A stretch of 64,000 nt of DNA, taken from NCBI RefSeq assembly GCF_018130695.1, contig NZ_JAFCJX010000002.1, positions 372,001 through 436,000 of the forward strand, written 5' to 3'. Within the stretch, counting starts at the first letter, position 1. Each line of letters starts with the position of its first letter. Shown piece by piece: positions 17,500 through 26,367 of the stretch. A program made the translations under genes and the position numbers. Under the pieces are notes generated by a model, which was not told the origin of the DNA, ran no database searches, and saw only the letters and a list, made by a program, of their open reading frames with translations. This DNA comes from Bradyrhizobium jicamae (GTDB lineage Bacteria > Pseudomonadota > Alphaproteobacteria > Rhizobiales > Xanthobacteraceae).

Positions 17500-18015
17500 C
17501 TACTTCGGGGGCATCGCCACGTTGCGGCCGATGCCCCCGGGACGCGGCACGGCCGCATGCGCGCCCACGATCGCCTGAGCACGGGCGCGGATATCAGGTG
17601 GAAACGGTCCGACCTTCCGTGCCTGCATGTCCATGTGAAGCGACATATTCTCCGACGTCGCCGAGAGCCAGCCTTCGTCGGCGTGGCGCAACTCCTCAAA
17701 CGTATGCAGTCGCTTGTCGTCGGCGCCGAGCAGATAGACTGAAATCTGCACGGGATCGCCGAGATGGATTTCCCGCAAATAGCGCACATGGCATTCGGCC
17801 GTGAAGGTCGAGCCGTGCCGCTCCTTCATGTAGGTCGGGCCGATGCCGATCTCGAGCCACATCTCGTCGATGGCGCGGTCGAACATCACGTTGTAATAGG
17901 CCATGTTGAGATGGCCGTTATAGTCGATCCATTGCGGCTCGATCTGCATCACCGAGGCGCGGAACGGGGCGGGCGGAAGCGGCAGATCGTTGGCAGTTTC
18001 GGTCGTCATTTCCAT
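17500..18015 (-). CDS. Acyl-CoA thioesterase (hotdog fold)
   Basis: A 171-residue hotdog-fold thioesterase of the 4HBT/YbgC type. It carries the catalytic-loop motif DYNGHLNMAYYNVMFD (about residues 31-46), with Asp as the usual catalytic acid. It would hydrolyse short or aromatic acyl-CoAs in the cytosol. It is divergent from the D-lactate-dehydrogenase-type gene, with under 80 bases between them. The particular acyl-CoA cannot be told. Confidence 0.82.
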   Translation of the reverse strand: MEMTTETANDLPLPPAPFRASVMQIEPQWIDYNGHLNMAYYNVMFDRAIDEMWLEIGIGPTYMKERHGSTFTAECHVRYLREIHLGDPVQISVYLLGADDKRLHTFEELRHADEGWLSATSENMSLHMDMQARKVGPFPPDIRARAQAIVGAHAAVPRPGGIGRNVAMPPK

Positions 18016-18094
18016 CCCTGGTTACTCTGATGTGATCTCTTGACCCCTTATATAACCTTTGCCACGGTCGGCTAAAGCCGGGAGGAATTTTGAC

Positions 18095-19519
18095 GTGGCG
18101 ACAACGATTTCGAACAGTGTGGCGCGGCCCGATCCGATAGCCCTGAAAAGCGCGATCGACGCGCTGGCGGCGCGCTTCGGCAACCGGCTCGTCACCTCGC
18201 AGGCCGTGCGCGAGCAGCACGCCCATACCACCACATGGTTGCCGAACCAGCCGCCGGATGCGGTGGTGATGGCGCAGGAGACGGCAGACGTTCAGGACGT
18301 GGTGCGGATCTGCGCCAGGCATCGCGTGCCCGTGATTCCCTTCGGCACCGGAACCTCGCTGGAAGGCCAGGTCAACGCGCCCGGCGGCGGCGTGTGCATC
18401 GACATGCGCGACATGAACAAGGTGCTGGAGGTCCACGCCGAGGACCTCGACTGCGTGATCCAGCCCGGCGTCACGCGCAAGGCGCTCAACGAGCATCTGC
18501 GCGACCAGGGCCTGTTCTTCCCGATCGATCCCGGCGCCGACGCCTCGCTCGGCGGCATGACCTCGACCCGCGCCTCCGGCACCAACGCCGTGCGCTACGG
18601 CACCATGCGCGAGAACGTGCTGGCGCTGAAGGTGGTGCGCGGCGATGGCGAGATCATCACCACGGGCACGCGCGCCAAGAAATCCTCGGCCGGCTACGAC
18701 CTGACGCATCTGTTCGTCGGCGCCGAGGGCACGCTCGGCATCATCACCGAGCTCACCATCCGTCTGCGCGGCATTCCCGACACCATCGCGGCCGCGGCCT
18801 GTTCGTTCGAGACCGTGCGCGGCGCCTGCCAGGCCACGATCCTCGCGATCCAGACCGGCATTCCCGTCGCCCGCATCGAGCTGCTCAACGCGGCGCAGGT
18901 GAAGGCGTGCAATTCCTATTCGAAGCTGACATTGCCGGAGACGCCGCTGCTGCTGCTGGAATTCCATGGCAGCGAGGTCGAGGTCGCCGAGCAGTCGAAG
19001 AATTTCCGCGACATCGCGGCCGAATGCGGCGGCGGCGATTTCAGCTGGACCACCAAGCCGGAAGATCGCACCAGGCTGTGGCAGGCGCGGCATGACGCCT
19101 ACTGGTCGGTGAAGGCGCTGCGTTCCGGCGACAACATCGGCGTGGTCGCGACCGACGTCTGCGTGCCGATCTCGCGGCTCGCCGATTGCGTCACCGAAAC
19201 CGAAGAGGATCTGGCGCAGCTCGGCCTGCTGTCGCCGATCGTCGGCCATGTCGGCGACGGCAATTTCCATTGCTCGCTGGTCTGCGACGTCAACGACAAG
19301 GAGGAGATGGCGCGCGGCGAGGAATTCATGCATCGCCTGGTCGAACGCGCCCAGGCGATGGGCGGCACCTGCACCGGCGAGCACGGCATCGGGCAGGGCA
19401 AGCAAAAATATCTCAAGGCCGAACTCGGCCCGGAAGCGCTCGACGCGATGCGGGCGCTGAAGCAGGCGCTCGATCCGCAGAACATCTTCAACCCCGGAAA
19501 GATCGTGCCGGCGGCCTGA
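18095..19519 (+). CDS. FAD-linked oxidase, D-lactate dehydrogenase (cytochrome) type
   Basis: A 474-residue flavoprotein of the VAO/FAD_binding_4 family. The FAD-binding region includes PFGTGTSLEGQ and GADASLGGMTSTRASGTNA. The C-terminal FAD-oxidase domain carries GHVGDGNFHCSL and GEHGIGQGKQKY. It would oxidise D-lactate or a related 2-hydroxyacid and pass electrons to cytochrome c or quinone. The GTG at 18095 is preferred because GGAGGA sits 8 bases upstream; an ATG at 18059 would place that site inside the gene. Confidence 0.88.
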   Translation: MATTISNSVARPDPIALKSAIDALAARFGNRLVTSQAVREQHAHTTTWLPNQPPDAVVMAQETADVQDVVRICARHRVPVIPFGTGTSLEGQVNAPGGGVCIDMRDMNKVLEVHAEDLDCVIQPGVTRKALNEHLRDQGLFFPIDPGADASLGGMTSTRASGTNAVRYGTMRENVLALKVVRGDGEIITTGTRAKKSSAGYDLTHLFVGAEGTLGIITELTIRLRGIPDTIAAAACSFETVRGACQATILAIQTGIPVARIELLNAAQVKACNSYSKLTLPETPLLLLEFHGSEVEVAEQSKNFRDIAAECGGGDFSWTTKPEDRTRLWQARHDAYWSVKALRSGDNIGVVATDVCVPISRLADCVTETEEDLAQLGLLSPIVGHVGDGNFHCSLVCDVNDKEEMARGEEFMHRLVERAQAMGGTCTGEHGIGQGKQKYLKAELGPEALDAMRALKQALDPQNIFNPGKIVPAA

Positions 19520-19568
19520 AATAGCGCCTGTCCACACATTTGCCGGCCGCCTGTCCGCGGCCGCGCGT

Positions 19569-19593
19569 GGAACCTTTCGGTTCCATCAGCGTC
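19569..19593 (+). promoter_or_regulatory. Possible EcfG-type promoter
   Basis: GGAAC (19569-19573), 16 bases, CGTC (19590-19593). This is one mismatch from the EcfG consensus and 54 bases upstream of the Spy-like gene. GGAAC also forms half of a small inverted repeat (GGAACCTTTCGGTTCC). Confidence 0.35.
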
Positions 19594-19647
19594 TTCCTTG
19601 TGCCGCAGTGTGATGCCGCAATGTAAGCGGTCGCACAGGAGGAAGCC

Positions 19648-20985
19648 GTGGTCAGACGGGCAATTGGAATTGCAGTTGTTGTCCTTGCGATGGCGCTCTC
19701 GGGCGACGTGCTCGCCCGGGGCGGCGGTGGCCATGGAGGCGGTCATGGCGGCGGCCATGGTGGAGGCCACGGACACGGCGGCGGTCATGGGCACGGCTTC
19801 GGCCGCGGCGGCGGACATCACGGCGGCTTCGCGCGGTCGCACGGCTTTTCCGGCCATCGTTCCTTTGCCTCGCGCGGCGCGAATTTCGGCCAAATGCGAA
19901 ATGCCGCGATCAGGCCCGGCAATGCCCGTAACTCCTTCGCCGCGCTCTCGCGCAGCGGCGCATTGCGAAACGGCCGCTTGCTGAGCAATCCGGCGGCGCG
20001 CGCGCAGTTCGCGACCGCGGCGGCGCTTGCGGGCTGGCAAGGCGGCGTCGCCGCGAATGGCTGGTGGCAGCATGCCGGCGGCGGTTACGGCTGGGTCGGC
20101 CCGCTGTTCTGGCCGTTCGCCTACAATGACATCTACGACTACGCGGTCTGGGGCGATGACAACGCCTTCTGGGGCTACGGCTATCCGGACATCTATGCCG
20201 GCATCTTCGGACCCTATGGCTATGATGACCTCAGGGGCTATCTGCCCGATCGCCGGGCGGGCCGCCGGTATCGCAGTGGCGCGCCGATCGAGCAGATGTG
20301 CGGCAACGACAGCCGTTCGGTTGCGGGCCTGCCGGTCGATCAGATCGCGGACGCCGTGCAGCCGACGCAAGCGCAACTGGCGGCGCTCAGCGAACTCGGC
20401 AACGCCTCGCTCGCCGCGGCGAAGTCGATTCGCGCGGCGTGCCCCTCGGAAGTGGTTTTGACGGCGCCGGGCCGGCTCGCCGCCATGCAGCAGCGGGTCG
20501 AGGCGATGATCGCCGCGGTCGCAACCGTGAAGCCGCCGCTTGAGAGGTTCTACGGCCTGCTCGACGATGAGCAGAAGGCGCGGCTGAATGCGCTCGCCGA
20601 GAACCAGCGCAAGGACAGCGCGGCAAGGGATACGACAAGGGATTCGAAGGCAGCGATCGCCGAGAACTGCGGCGCCGCGCAGCCGGCCGCGCAGGAATGG
20701 CCGACCGCCGAGATCGACGCCAGGCTGCAGTTGAACACGACGCAGCGCGGGGCGCTCCAGGCGCTCCAGGACACCAGCGCCAACGCAGCCCAGAAACTCA
20801 AGGCGGCGTGCCAGGGCAACGAGACGCTGACGCCACCCGCGCGGCTTGCCGCCGTTTCCAGGCGGCTCGACACCATGCTGCAATCCGTCAAGGACGTTCG
20901 TGCCGCGCTCGAGAACTTCTACGCCACCCTCAGCGACGAGCAAAAGGCGCAATTCGAGGCGATCGGTCCGAGGCGGTCGGCCTAG
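19648..20985 (+). CDS. Exported Gly/His-rich protein with two Spy-like domains
   Basis: A 445-residue protein. A GTG start has AGGAGG 5 bases before it. After a signal peptide comes a 40-residue Gly/His low-complexity region (GGGHGGGHGGGHGG...), then an aromatic Gly/Trp/Tyr section. Two homologous helical domains of about 100 residues follow (about 220-320 and 345-440). Each has T-x-x-Q-type segments and an ERFYGLLDDEQKARL / ENFYATLSDEQKAQF end, the LTxxQ signature of Spy/CpxP chaperones. The Gly/His stretch may bind metal (inference). Confidence 0.8.
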   Translation: MVRRAIGIAVVVLAMALSGDVLARGGGGHGGGHGGGHGGGHGHGGGHGHGFGRGGGHHGGFARSHGFSGHRSFASRGANFGQMRNAAIRPGNARNSFAALSRSGALRNGRLLSNPAARAQFATAAALAGWQGGVAANGWWQHAGGGYGWVGPLFWPFAYNDIYDYAVWGDDNAFWGYGYPDIYAGIFGPYGYDDLRGYLPDRRAGRRYRSGAPIEQMCGNDSRSVAGLPVDQIADAVQPTQAQLAALSELGNASLAAAKSIRAACPSEVVLTAPGRLAAMQQRVEAMIAAVATVKPPLERFYGLLDDEQKARLNALAENQRKDSAARDTTRDSKAAIAENCGAAQPAAQEWPTAEIDARLQLNTTQRGALQALQDTSANAAQKLKAACQGNETLTPPARLAAVSRRLDTMLQSVKDVRAALENFYATLSDEQKAQFEAIGPRRSA

Positions 20986-21069
20986 CCGTTGTCGCGCTGA
21001 TTTCAATGCCCAGTGTGCGGTTCACAAACCGCATCGTCAGCCGCTATGCTCCGGCCTGGAGGAGTGGCA

Positions 21070-21486
21070 ATGCGTTGGTTCGGCAAGACGCCGCAGACAG
21101 AAGTCTGGGACCAGGAGATCGCGGAGCCGCTCGGCGACATCGAGGCGTCGCAGAGGATTCGCGCGATCTGCCGTGCGGTCACCGACAGCGCGGAGAAGCT
21201 CGGCAAGCCCGACGCCCATTCGCCCAAGAAGCTGCAGCGCGAACGCGAGCGCTACGAGCGTGCCGCCAAGGTCGCGATGGAGCTCGCGATGAAAATCTCC
21301 GACCAACTGATGCGCGACGCCTCGGTGCGCGAGATCATCGGCATCTGCATGAAGGCCAACAACATCAAGACCGCGACCGCGCTGTTCCGTGTGATCCAGG
21401 CCCCGTCGATCCGCGCGGAGGTGTCGAAGGAGCATCCCATGCTGGGCGGGCAGGGCCCAGCGGGCGCGCCGGAAACGGCCCGATAA
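21070..21486 (+). CDS. Conserved hypothetical protein (138 aa)
   Basis: A soluble, helical, highly charged protein beginning MRWFGKTPQTEVWDQEI, with GGAGG just upstream. It has no signal peptide, cysteines or recognisable catalytic motif. The middle (KKLQRERERYERAAKVAME) could form a coiled coil. It ends in a short Gly/Pro tail and converges with the cupin gene 2 bases away. Family not recognised. Confidence 0.7.
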   Translation: MRWFGKTPQTEVWDQEIAEPLGDIEASQRIRAICRAVTDSAEKLGKPDAHSPKKLQRERERYERAAKVAMELAMKISDQLMRDASVREIIGICMKANNIKTATALFRVIQAPSIRAEVSKEHPMLGGQGPAGAPETAR

Positions 21487-21488
21487 GC

Positions 21489-21950
21489 CTAAGACCGCGT
21501 CGTCAGTGTCGACAGTTGATCGGTGTCGTAGCGGTCGCGCAGCCGGGCGAGGGCATCGGGATCAGGCGAGCCCTTCGCCGCTAGCTTTGCCAGCTCCTCG
21601 AAATAATGTTCGTGGCCGGGCGGCGACACGGTCATGAGCACGCGTGCCGTCTTCTCGCTGACATTGGTGATGTTGTGCGGCACGCCCGGCGGGATGAACA
21701 GATAGGTCCCCGGAGTGGCTCGGATCTTCTTCTCGCCGACGTGCCATTCGCACTCGCCCTCGAGCACATAGAAGGTCTCTTCCTGCACGCGATGAACATG
21801 CAGGCCGGTGGCGAATCCCGGTGGAATCGTCCAGTCGAACATGCTGGTATGCTTCGTGTCCTTGCCCGTGACGAGAAACACCATTGGCTGACCGCGCAGC
21901 GTGACGCCATTGTTGGTCTCGGGCAGGCGAATGACGGGCGCGGCGCTCAT
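21489..21950 (-). CDS. Cupin-domain protein
   Basis: A 153-residue single-domain cupin. Motif 1 is GLHVHRVQEETFYVLEGECE (His, His, Glu metal ligands) and motif 2 is PGTYLFIPPGVPHNITN (second His). The start MSAAPVIRLPETNN has GGAGGATC upstream. Such small cupins include dioxygenases and sugar or quercetinase-like proteins; the substrate is not deducible. It is divergent from the CadC-like regulator, so it may be its target (weak inference). Confidence 0.85.
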   Translation of the reverse strand: MSAAPVIRLPETNNGVTLRGQPMVFLVTGKDTKHTSMFDWTIPPGFATGLHVHRVQEETFYVLEGECEWHVGEKKIRATPGTYLFIPPGVPHNITNVSEKTARVLMTVSPPGHEHYFEELAKLAAKGSPDPDALARLRDRYDTDQLSTLTTRS

Positions 21951-22065
21951 GTGATCCTCCGTTGGCTCGAACTCCTTCCAGGAGGGTGCGTCCGTCGTGC
22001 GCGCAAGTCGTGAAGCGGTTCCGAAATTGTTGCGAAAAGATCGCAAACGCGGTCCTATCCGAACC

Positions 22066-23619
22066 ATGGCGAAGAGCTTCTCATTTGGTCCGTTTCGCCT
22101 CGACGTCGAGGCCGGAATCCTGTTCCGCGGCGCCGAGCCGGTGGCGCTCGGCCAGCGCGCGGTCGCCTTGCTCGCCATCCTGCTCAAGCAGGCCGGGTCG
22201 CCGGTTGCCAAGGACGCGCTGGTCGAAGCCGCATGGCCCGGACAGGCGATCGAAGACAGCAATCTGACGGTCCAGATCGCTGCGATGCGGCGGGTCCTGG
22301 ACGCGCAGGCGGGCGGCGCCGCCTGGATCGAAACGCTGCCGCGGCGCGGCTATCGCTATGTCGGGCCTTCGGTCGTCGGCGATGAACCTTATTCGGCCCC
22401 GGTCGTCACGACCGCAGCGGGACTGCAATTGCCGGAGAAACCATCCGTTGCCGTGCTGCCATTCCAAAACCTGAGCGGCGATCCCGATCAGGATTACTTC
22501 GCCGACGGCATGGTGGACGACATCATCACCGGCCTCGCGCGGATCAAGTGGCTGTTCGTCATCGCGCGCAACTCGACCTTCACCTACAAGGGCCGCGCCG
22601 TCGACGTGCGGCAGGTCGGCCGTGAGCTTGGCGTCCGCTATGTGCTTGAAGGCAGTGTGCGCAAGATGGGAAACAGCCTGCGCGTCACCGCGCAGATGAT
22701 CGATGCATCGAACGGCGCGCACATCTGGGCCGAACGCTACGACCGCAGCTCCGACGACATCTTTGCGCTGCAGGACGAGATTGCAGTCTCGGCCGTCGGC
22801 GCGATTGCGCCAAGCTTGCGGCGGGCCGAGATCGACCGGGTGAAGCGCCAGCGTACCGACAGCCTCGACGCCTACGACCTCGTGCTGCGCGCGCAGCTCG
22901 ACGTGGATTCGGGCATGCCCGCACAGGTCACGCGCGCACTCGTGTTGCTCGATCAGGCAATTGCGCTCGATCCGGCCTATTCGCTCGCGCATGGCAACGC
23001 CGCGATGTGCCATCATTGCCTGTTCCTGCGCGCGGGCCTGCAGGAGACCAGCCGCGCGGCGTCGATCCGCCATGCGCGCGCCGCGATCCTGCACGGTCAG
23101 GACGATGCGGCCGCGCTGACGCTCGCGGGGTTTTCGCTCGGCATGGACGGGCACGACCGTGGTGCCGCCTTCACCGCGATGGAAACCGCGCTCGCTCTCA
23201 GCCCGTCGTCGGCGCTGACTTATATCCTGGGCGGCGTCATGCTCGGATGGGGCGGCGAGGCCGAGCGCGCCATCGAATGGAGCGAGCGCGGCATGCGCCT
23301 GAGCCCGCTCGACTCCTGGGCCTTCGCCGCGTTCGACGCGCAGGCGATGAGCCATCTGCTGCGAGGCCGCTATCACGAAGCCTGCCAGGCCGCCTACAGG
23401 TCGGTTCAGGCCAATCCCGCCCACAGCATCACCTATGTGCAACTGGCCGCGGCGCTCGCCAGGCTTGGACGGCTGGAGGAGGCGAGGGCCGCTGCCGCCC
23501 GGGTGCTCGAACTGCATCCGACATTCCGCTACAGCCGCCAGTTCAAGGCTGTGAACTGCGCACCGGCGCTTGCGGAAACGCTGGGCGACGCGCTGCGGGC
23601 CGCGGGGCTACCCGAATAG
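22066..23619 (+). CDS. CadC-like winged-helix regulator with TolB-like and TPR regions
   Basis: A 517-residue protein. Residues of about 1-100 form an OmpR/CadC-type winged helix (ALLAILLKQAGSPVAKDALV ... ETLPRRGYRYVG). A TolB-amino-terminal-like segment follows (PSVAVLPFQNLSGDPDQDYF), then tetratricopeptide-like helices to the end. There is no membrane helix, unlike true CadC. This architecture is abundant in Bradyrhizobium. It is probably a cytosolic transcription regulator; signal and targets are unknown. Start MAKSFSFGPFRL is where the domain begins. Confidence 0.82.
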   Translation: MAKSFSFGPFRLDVEAGILFRGAEPVALGQRAVALLAILLKQAGSPVAKDALVEAAWPGQAIEDSNLTVQIAAMRRVLDAQAGGAAWIETLPRRGYRYVGPSVVGDEPYSAPVVTTAAGLQLPEKPSVAVLPFQNLSGDPDQDYFADGMVDDIITGLARIKWLFVIARNSTFTYKGRAVDVRQVGRELGVRYVLEGSVRKMGNSLRVTAQMIDASNGAHIWAERYDRSSDDIFALQDEIAVSAVGAIAPSLRRAEIDRVKRQRTDSLDAYDLVLRAQLDVDSGMPAQVTRALVLLDQAIALDPAYSLAHGNAAMCHHCLFLRAGLQETSRAASIRHARAAILHGQDDAAALTLAGFSLGMDGHDRGAAFTAMETALALSPSSALTYILGGVMLGWGGEAERAIEWSERGMRLSPLDSWAFAAFDAQAMSHLLRGRYHEACQAAYRSVQANPAHSITYVQLAAALARLGRLEEARAAAARVLELHPTFRYSRQFKAVNCAPALAETLGDALRAAGLPE

Positions 23620-23623
23620 ACCG

Positions 23624-25312
23624 CTATGTTGTCCCGGCCAGAGCCCGCACGGCTTCGTCGACGCTGTGGAAGACGTGGTCCTTCGGCAGCACGGCATAGA
23701 GATTGAACCGTTCGAAGGCCTCCTGCGCGCGGGTCGATTCCAGCCGGGCGATGGCGACGGTGACGCTGGCTTCGCGGCAGTCGCGGAGCAGATCGAGCAG
23801 GGCTTGGGCCGCGGTGAAGTCGATCTCGATCACGCCGCTGGCCTCGATCACCACCAGTTTTGGTTTCGGCGTCGCCGTGCTGATCACCTTCTGCACGTCG
23901 CTGCGGAAGTTGGCGGCGTTGAGGAAGGACAGCGGCGCCTGCAGGCCGACCACGGCGACGTCAGGCTTCCGTTCGCCGGTCATGTGCGGGCTCGCCGGCC
24001 ACCAGATCGTGGTGCCGGGCACGCGGTCGAACTGGATCAGCCGCGCCCGCGTCGTGGTCCAGACGCCGTGCAGCAGCGACAGCGCGATGCCGACGGCGAC
24101 GCCTTGCTCGATCGGCAGCACGATGATCGCGGCGGCGGTTGCCACGATCAGCAGGAATTCGCCGAACGACTGGTGGAAGATCGTGATGATCTGCTTGAGG
24201 CGGATGATGCGCAACGCGACGAACAGCAGCACACCGCCCAGCGCCGCGTCCGGCACGTGCTGCAGCAGCGTCGCGCCGAAGGCGAGCAGCGCCAGCACGA
24301 TCGCGGCCGCGAACAGCCCGGCGAGTTGCGTTCGTCCGCCGGTCTCCGACACGATGCCGGTCCGCGGCGGGCTGGCATTGACCGGGAAGGCGCCGAACAG
24401 GCCGGCCAGAATGCTGCCGGCGCCGGCGCCGAGGAAATCGCGGTCGACATCGGCCGGCTTGTCGGGATCGGACAGGAAGGAGCGGGTGGTCGCCGCGGTC
24501 TGCACCATTACGACGATCGCGATCAGCAGCGCCAGCGGCACCAGCTTCACCCAGCGTTCCGGCGCGAGATCGGGGAATGATGGCGTCGGCAGCGTGCCTG
24601 GCACGGTGCCGACCACATTGACGCCCTTGCTCTCGAGACCACCTGCGACGACGGCGATGGTGGCGGCGACCAGGCCGATCAATGCGCCGGGAATCCGCGC
24701 GCTGATCTTCTCCGATCCGGCGACGAGCGCGAGCACGCCGAGGCCGATGACGAGCGTGTAGGGATTGGTCTGGCCGAGCTGTTGGGCGAGGATGCCGATC
24801 TTGTCGAGCATCGGTCCGTTCGGCGACGGCAGTCCGAGCACACCCGGCAATTGCGAGACCAGGATGTGCACGGAGATGCCGGCGAGGAAGCCGACGGTGA
24901 CCGGCGTCGACAGCAGATTGGCGATCCAGCCGAGCCGGAACAGGCTGCCAAGGATCATGGTCACGCCGACCAGCAGCGCCAGCGCGACCGCGAGCGCCTG
25001 ATAGTCCGGCGTGCCGCTTGCTGCCATCAGCACCAGGCCGCCGGCGAAGATCGGCGTGATCGTGGAGTCTGCACCGCAGGACAGGAAGCGGTTGGCGCCG
25101 AGTGCGGCAAAGCCGAGCGACCCGGCAATGAACGCAAAGAAGCCGATCTGCGGCGAGAAGCCGCCGAGCCTTGCGGTCGCCATCTGCTCGGGGATCGCGA
25201 TCGCCGCCAGCGTCAGGCCTGCAATGAGGTCACCCGGCAGCGCGCTGGGCTGAAAGCCGGCGAGCGAGCGGAAGATCGGCCAGTGCCTTGTTGTTTGATG
25301 ATCCTGGGCCAT
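23624..25312 (-). CDS. SulP-family anion transporter with STAS domain
   Basis: An inner-membrane carrier of about 562 residues in the SLC26/SulP family, known for sulfate, bicarbonate or dicarboxylate transport. It has 12-14 hydrophobic segments with the N-terminal PGDLIAGLTLAAIAIPEQMA signature. The C-terminal cytosolic STAS domain (about 430-550) contains LVVIEASGVIEIDFTAAQAL. An in-frame ATG 16 codons upstream (25360) is possible. It is last in a run of minus-strand genes beginning with the bufferin locus, about 70 bases after the HExxH protein. Link to that system is uncertain. Confidence 0.88.
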   Translation of the reverse strand: MAQDHQTTRHWPIFRSLAGFQPSALPGDLIAGLTLAAIAIPEQMATARLGGFSPQIGFFAFIAGSLGFAALGANRFLSCGADSTITPIFAGGLVLMAASGTPDYQALAVALALLVGVTMILGSLFRLGWIANLLSTPVTVGFLAGISVHILVSQLPGVLGLPSPNGPMLDKIGILAQQLGQTNPYTLVIGLGVLALVAGSEKISARIPGALIGLVAATIAVVAGGLESKGVNVVGTVPGTLPTPSFPDLAPERWVKLVPLALLIAIVVMVQTAATTRSFLSDPDKPADVDRDFLGAGAGSILAGLFGAFPVNASPPRTGIVSETGGRTQLAGLFAAAIVLALLAFGATLLQHVPDAALGGVLLFVALRIIRLKQIITIFHQSFGEFLLIVATAAAIIVLPIEQGVAVGIALSLLHGVWTTTRARLIQFDRVPGTTIWWPASPHMTGERKPDVAVVGLQAPLSFLNAANFRSDVQKVISTATPKPKLVVIEASGVIEIDFTAAQALLDLLRDCREASVTVAIARLESTRAQEAFERFNLYAVLPKDHVFHSVDEAVRALAGTT

Positions 25313-25383
25313 CGCTCCGGGCTCTCGTAACGCGTTGAGTCCGGAATATTCCGCTATCATGCGACCAAAAGCCAGAGCCGCCG

Positions 25384-26367
25384 TCAGCGCCGCTCGGTGA
25401 TCGCCTTGCGGATCGCGGCCAGCGGCGCGCTGTCGTCGAACGCGACACTCTCGCCGTTCATTCTCACGCCGAGTTCGCGCCAGAGCGTGGCGAGGTCAGG
25501 TGTTACCGGCTTTGGCCCCATCTCATTGTGCAGGCGCGTCAGCACGTCGACGCCGACGGCCTTGTCGGCGGTCGAGAGCACCCGCTCGATCGTCCAGTCC
25601 TTCTCGTGATTGCCGCCTGCGGCAATCACGCCGCGCATGGCGTCCTGCAGGCCAAGTTTGTTGTTGGTCGCCTTGCGTATCTCGACATCGGCGAGCAGGC
25701 AGAACATCGCGCCACCCCAGTACTTCCGGCCCCAGGTATCGGTATTGTCGAGGCCGCGGTCGCCGGCCTGTGGCAGGCCCTTCGGCATGTCACGCGCCAT
25801 CGCATGCCAGATCTCGCGCGCGGTGAGGTCGCCGGCCTGCACCCGCGCGATCGGTTCGATGTAGACGGCGAGGCCTTCCGAGAGCCAGCCATAGCGGTCG
25901 TCGAGATCGGGCAGCGCGGTGTGCACCATCTCGTGCACCATCACCCAGTCGCGCTTCAGATCGTCTTCGCTGGCGTCGCGTCCGATCGTCACGCGGATCG
26001 CGGCACCCCGATAGCCCCAGGTGGTGCCGCCGCGCACCCGCGGCCCATCCACCGGCACAAGCAGCAATCTGAGCGAGTCGACCGGGAAGCGGCCGTAATA
26101 GGTCGAGATGGCCCGGGAAGACATCTTCACCCAGTCGAGAATCTTGTCCTTCGGCAGCGCCATCTCGCCGGGCGCGAAGCCGACATGGATGACGCCGTTC
26201 GGTACGTCGATATCGGTCTTTCGCAGGCGATCAAAGGCATCATAGGGCATGCGATCGCCGCGCATGAATTCGGACTGTGCCTCGGCGCGGGACGAAGCGA
26301 CCCCTGCGAGTGTTGCCGCGGACAGCATTATCGCCGTGATCCAGCGAAGGAGCAGGGCACGCATCAT
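25384..26367 (-). CDS. Exported HExxH metalloprotein (gluzincin-like)
   Basis: A 327-residue protein with a signal peptide (MMRALLLRWITAIMLSAATL, cut near SRAEA). The zinc-site candidate is MVHEMVHTALPDL, with WLSEGLAVYIEP about 20 residues on. That gives the HExxH...E arrangement of gluzincins (M1/M61 and peptidase-MA-like proteins). Its start overlaps the creatininase-family gene's stop by 4 bases, so it is co-translated with the bufferin operon. It would act in the periplasm, where bufferin peptides go. Peptidase activity and substrate are inferred. Confidence 0.75.
   Translation of the reverse strand: MMRALLLRWITAIMLSAATLAGVASSRAEAQSEFMRGDRMPYDAFDRLRKTDIDVPNGVIHVGFAPGEMALPKDKILDWVKMSSRAISTYYGRFPVDSLRLLLVPVDGPRVRGGTTWGYRGAAIRVTIGRDASEDDLKRDWVMVHEMVHTALPDLDDRYGWLSEGLAVYIEPIARVQAGDLTAREIWHAMARDMPKGLPQAGDRGLDNTDTWGRKYWGGAMFCLLADVEIRKATNNKLGLQDAMRGVIAAGGNHEKDWTIERVLSTADKAVGVDVLTRLHNEMGPKPVTPDLATLWRELGVRMNGESVAFDDSAPLAAIRKAITERR

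Noticed and set aside
19726..19830. Tandem GGCGGTCATGGC-like repeats as a non-coding minisatellite
   Set aside because: They lie in frame in the Gly/His-rich part of the Spy-like protein and encode GGH units.
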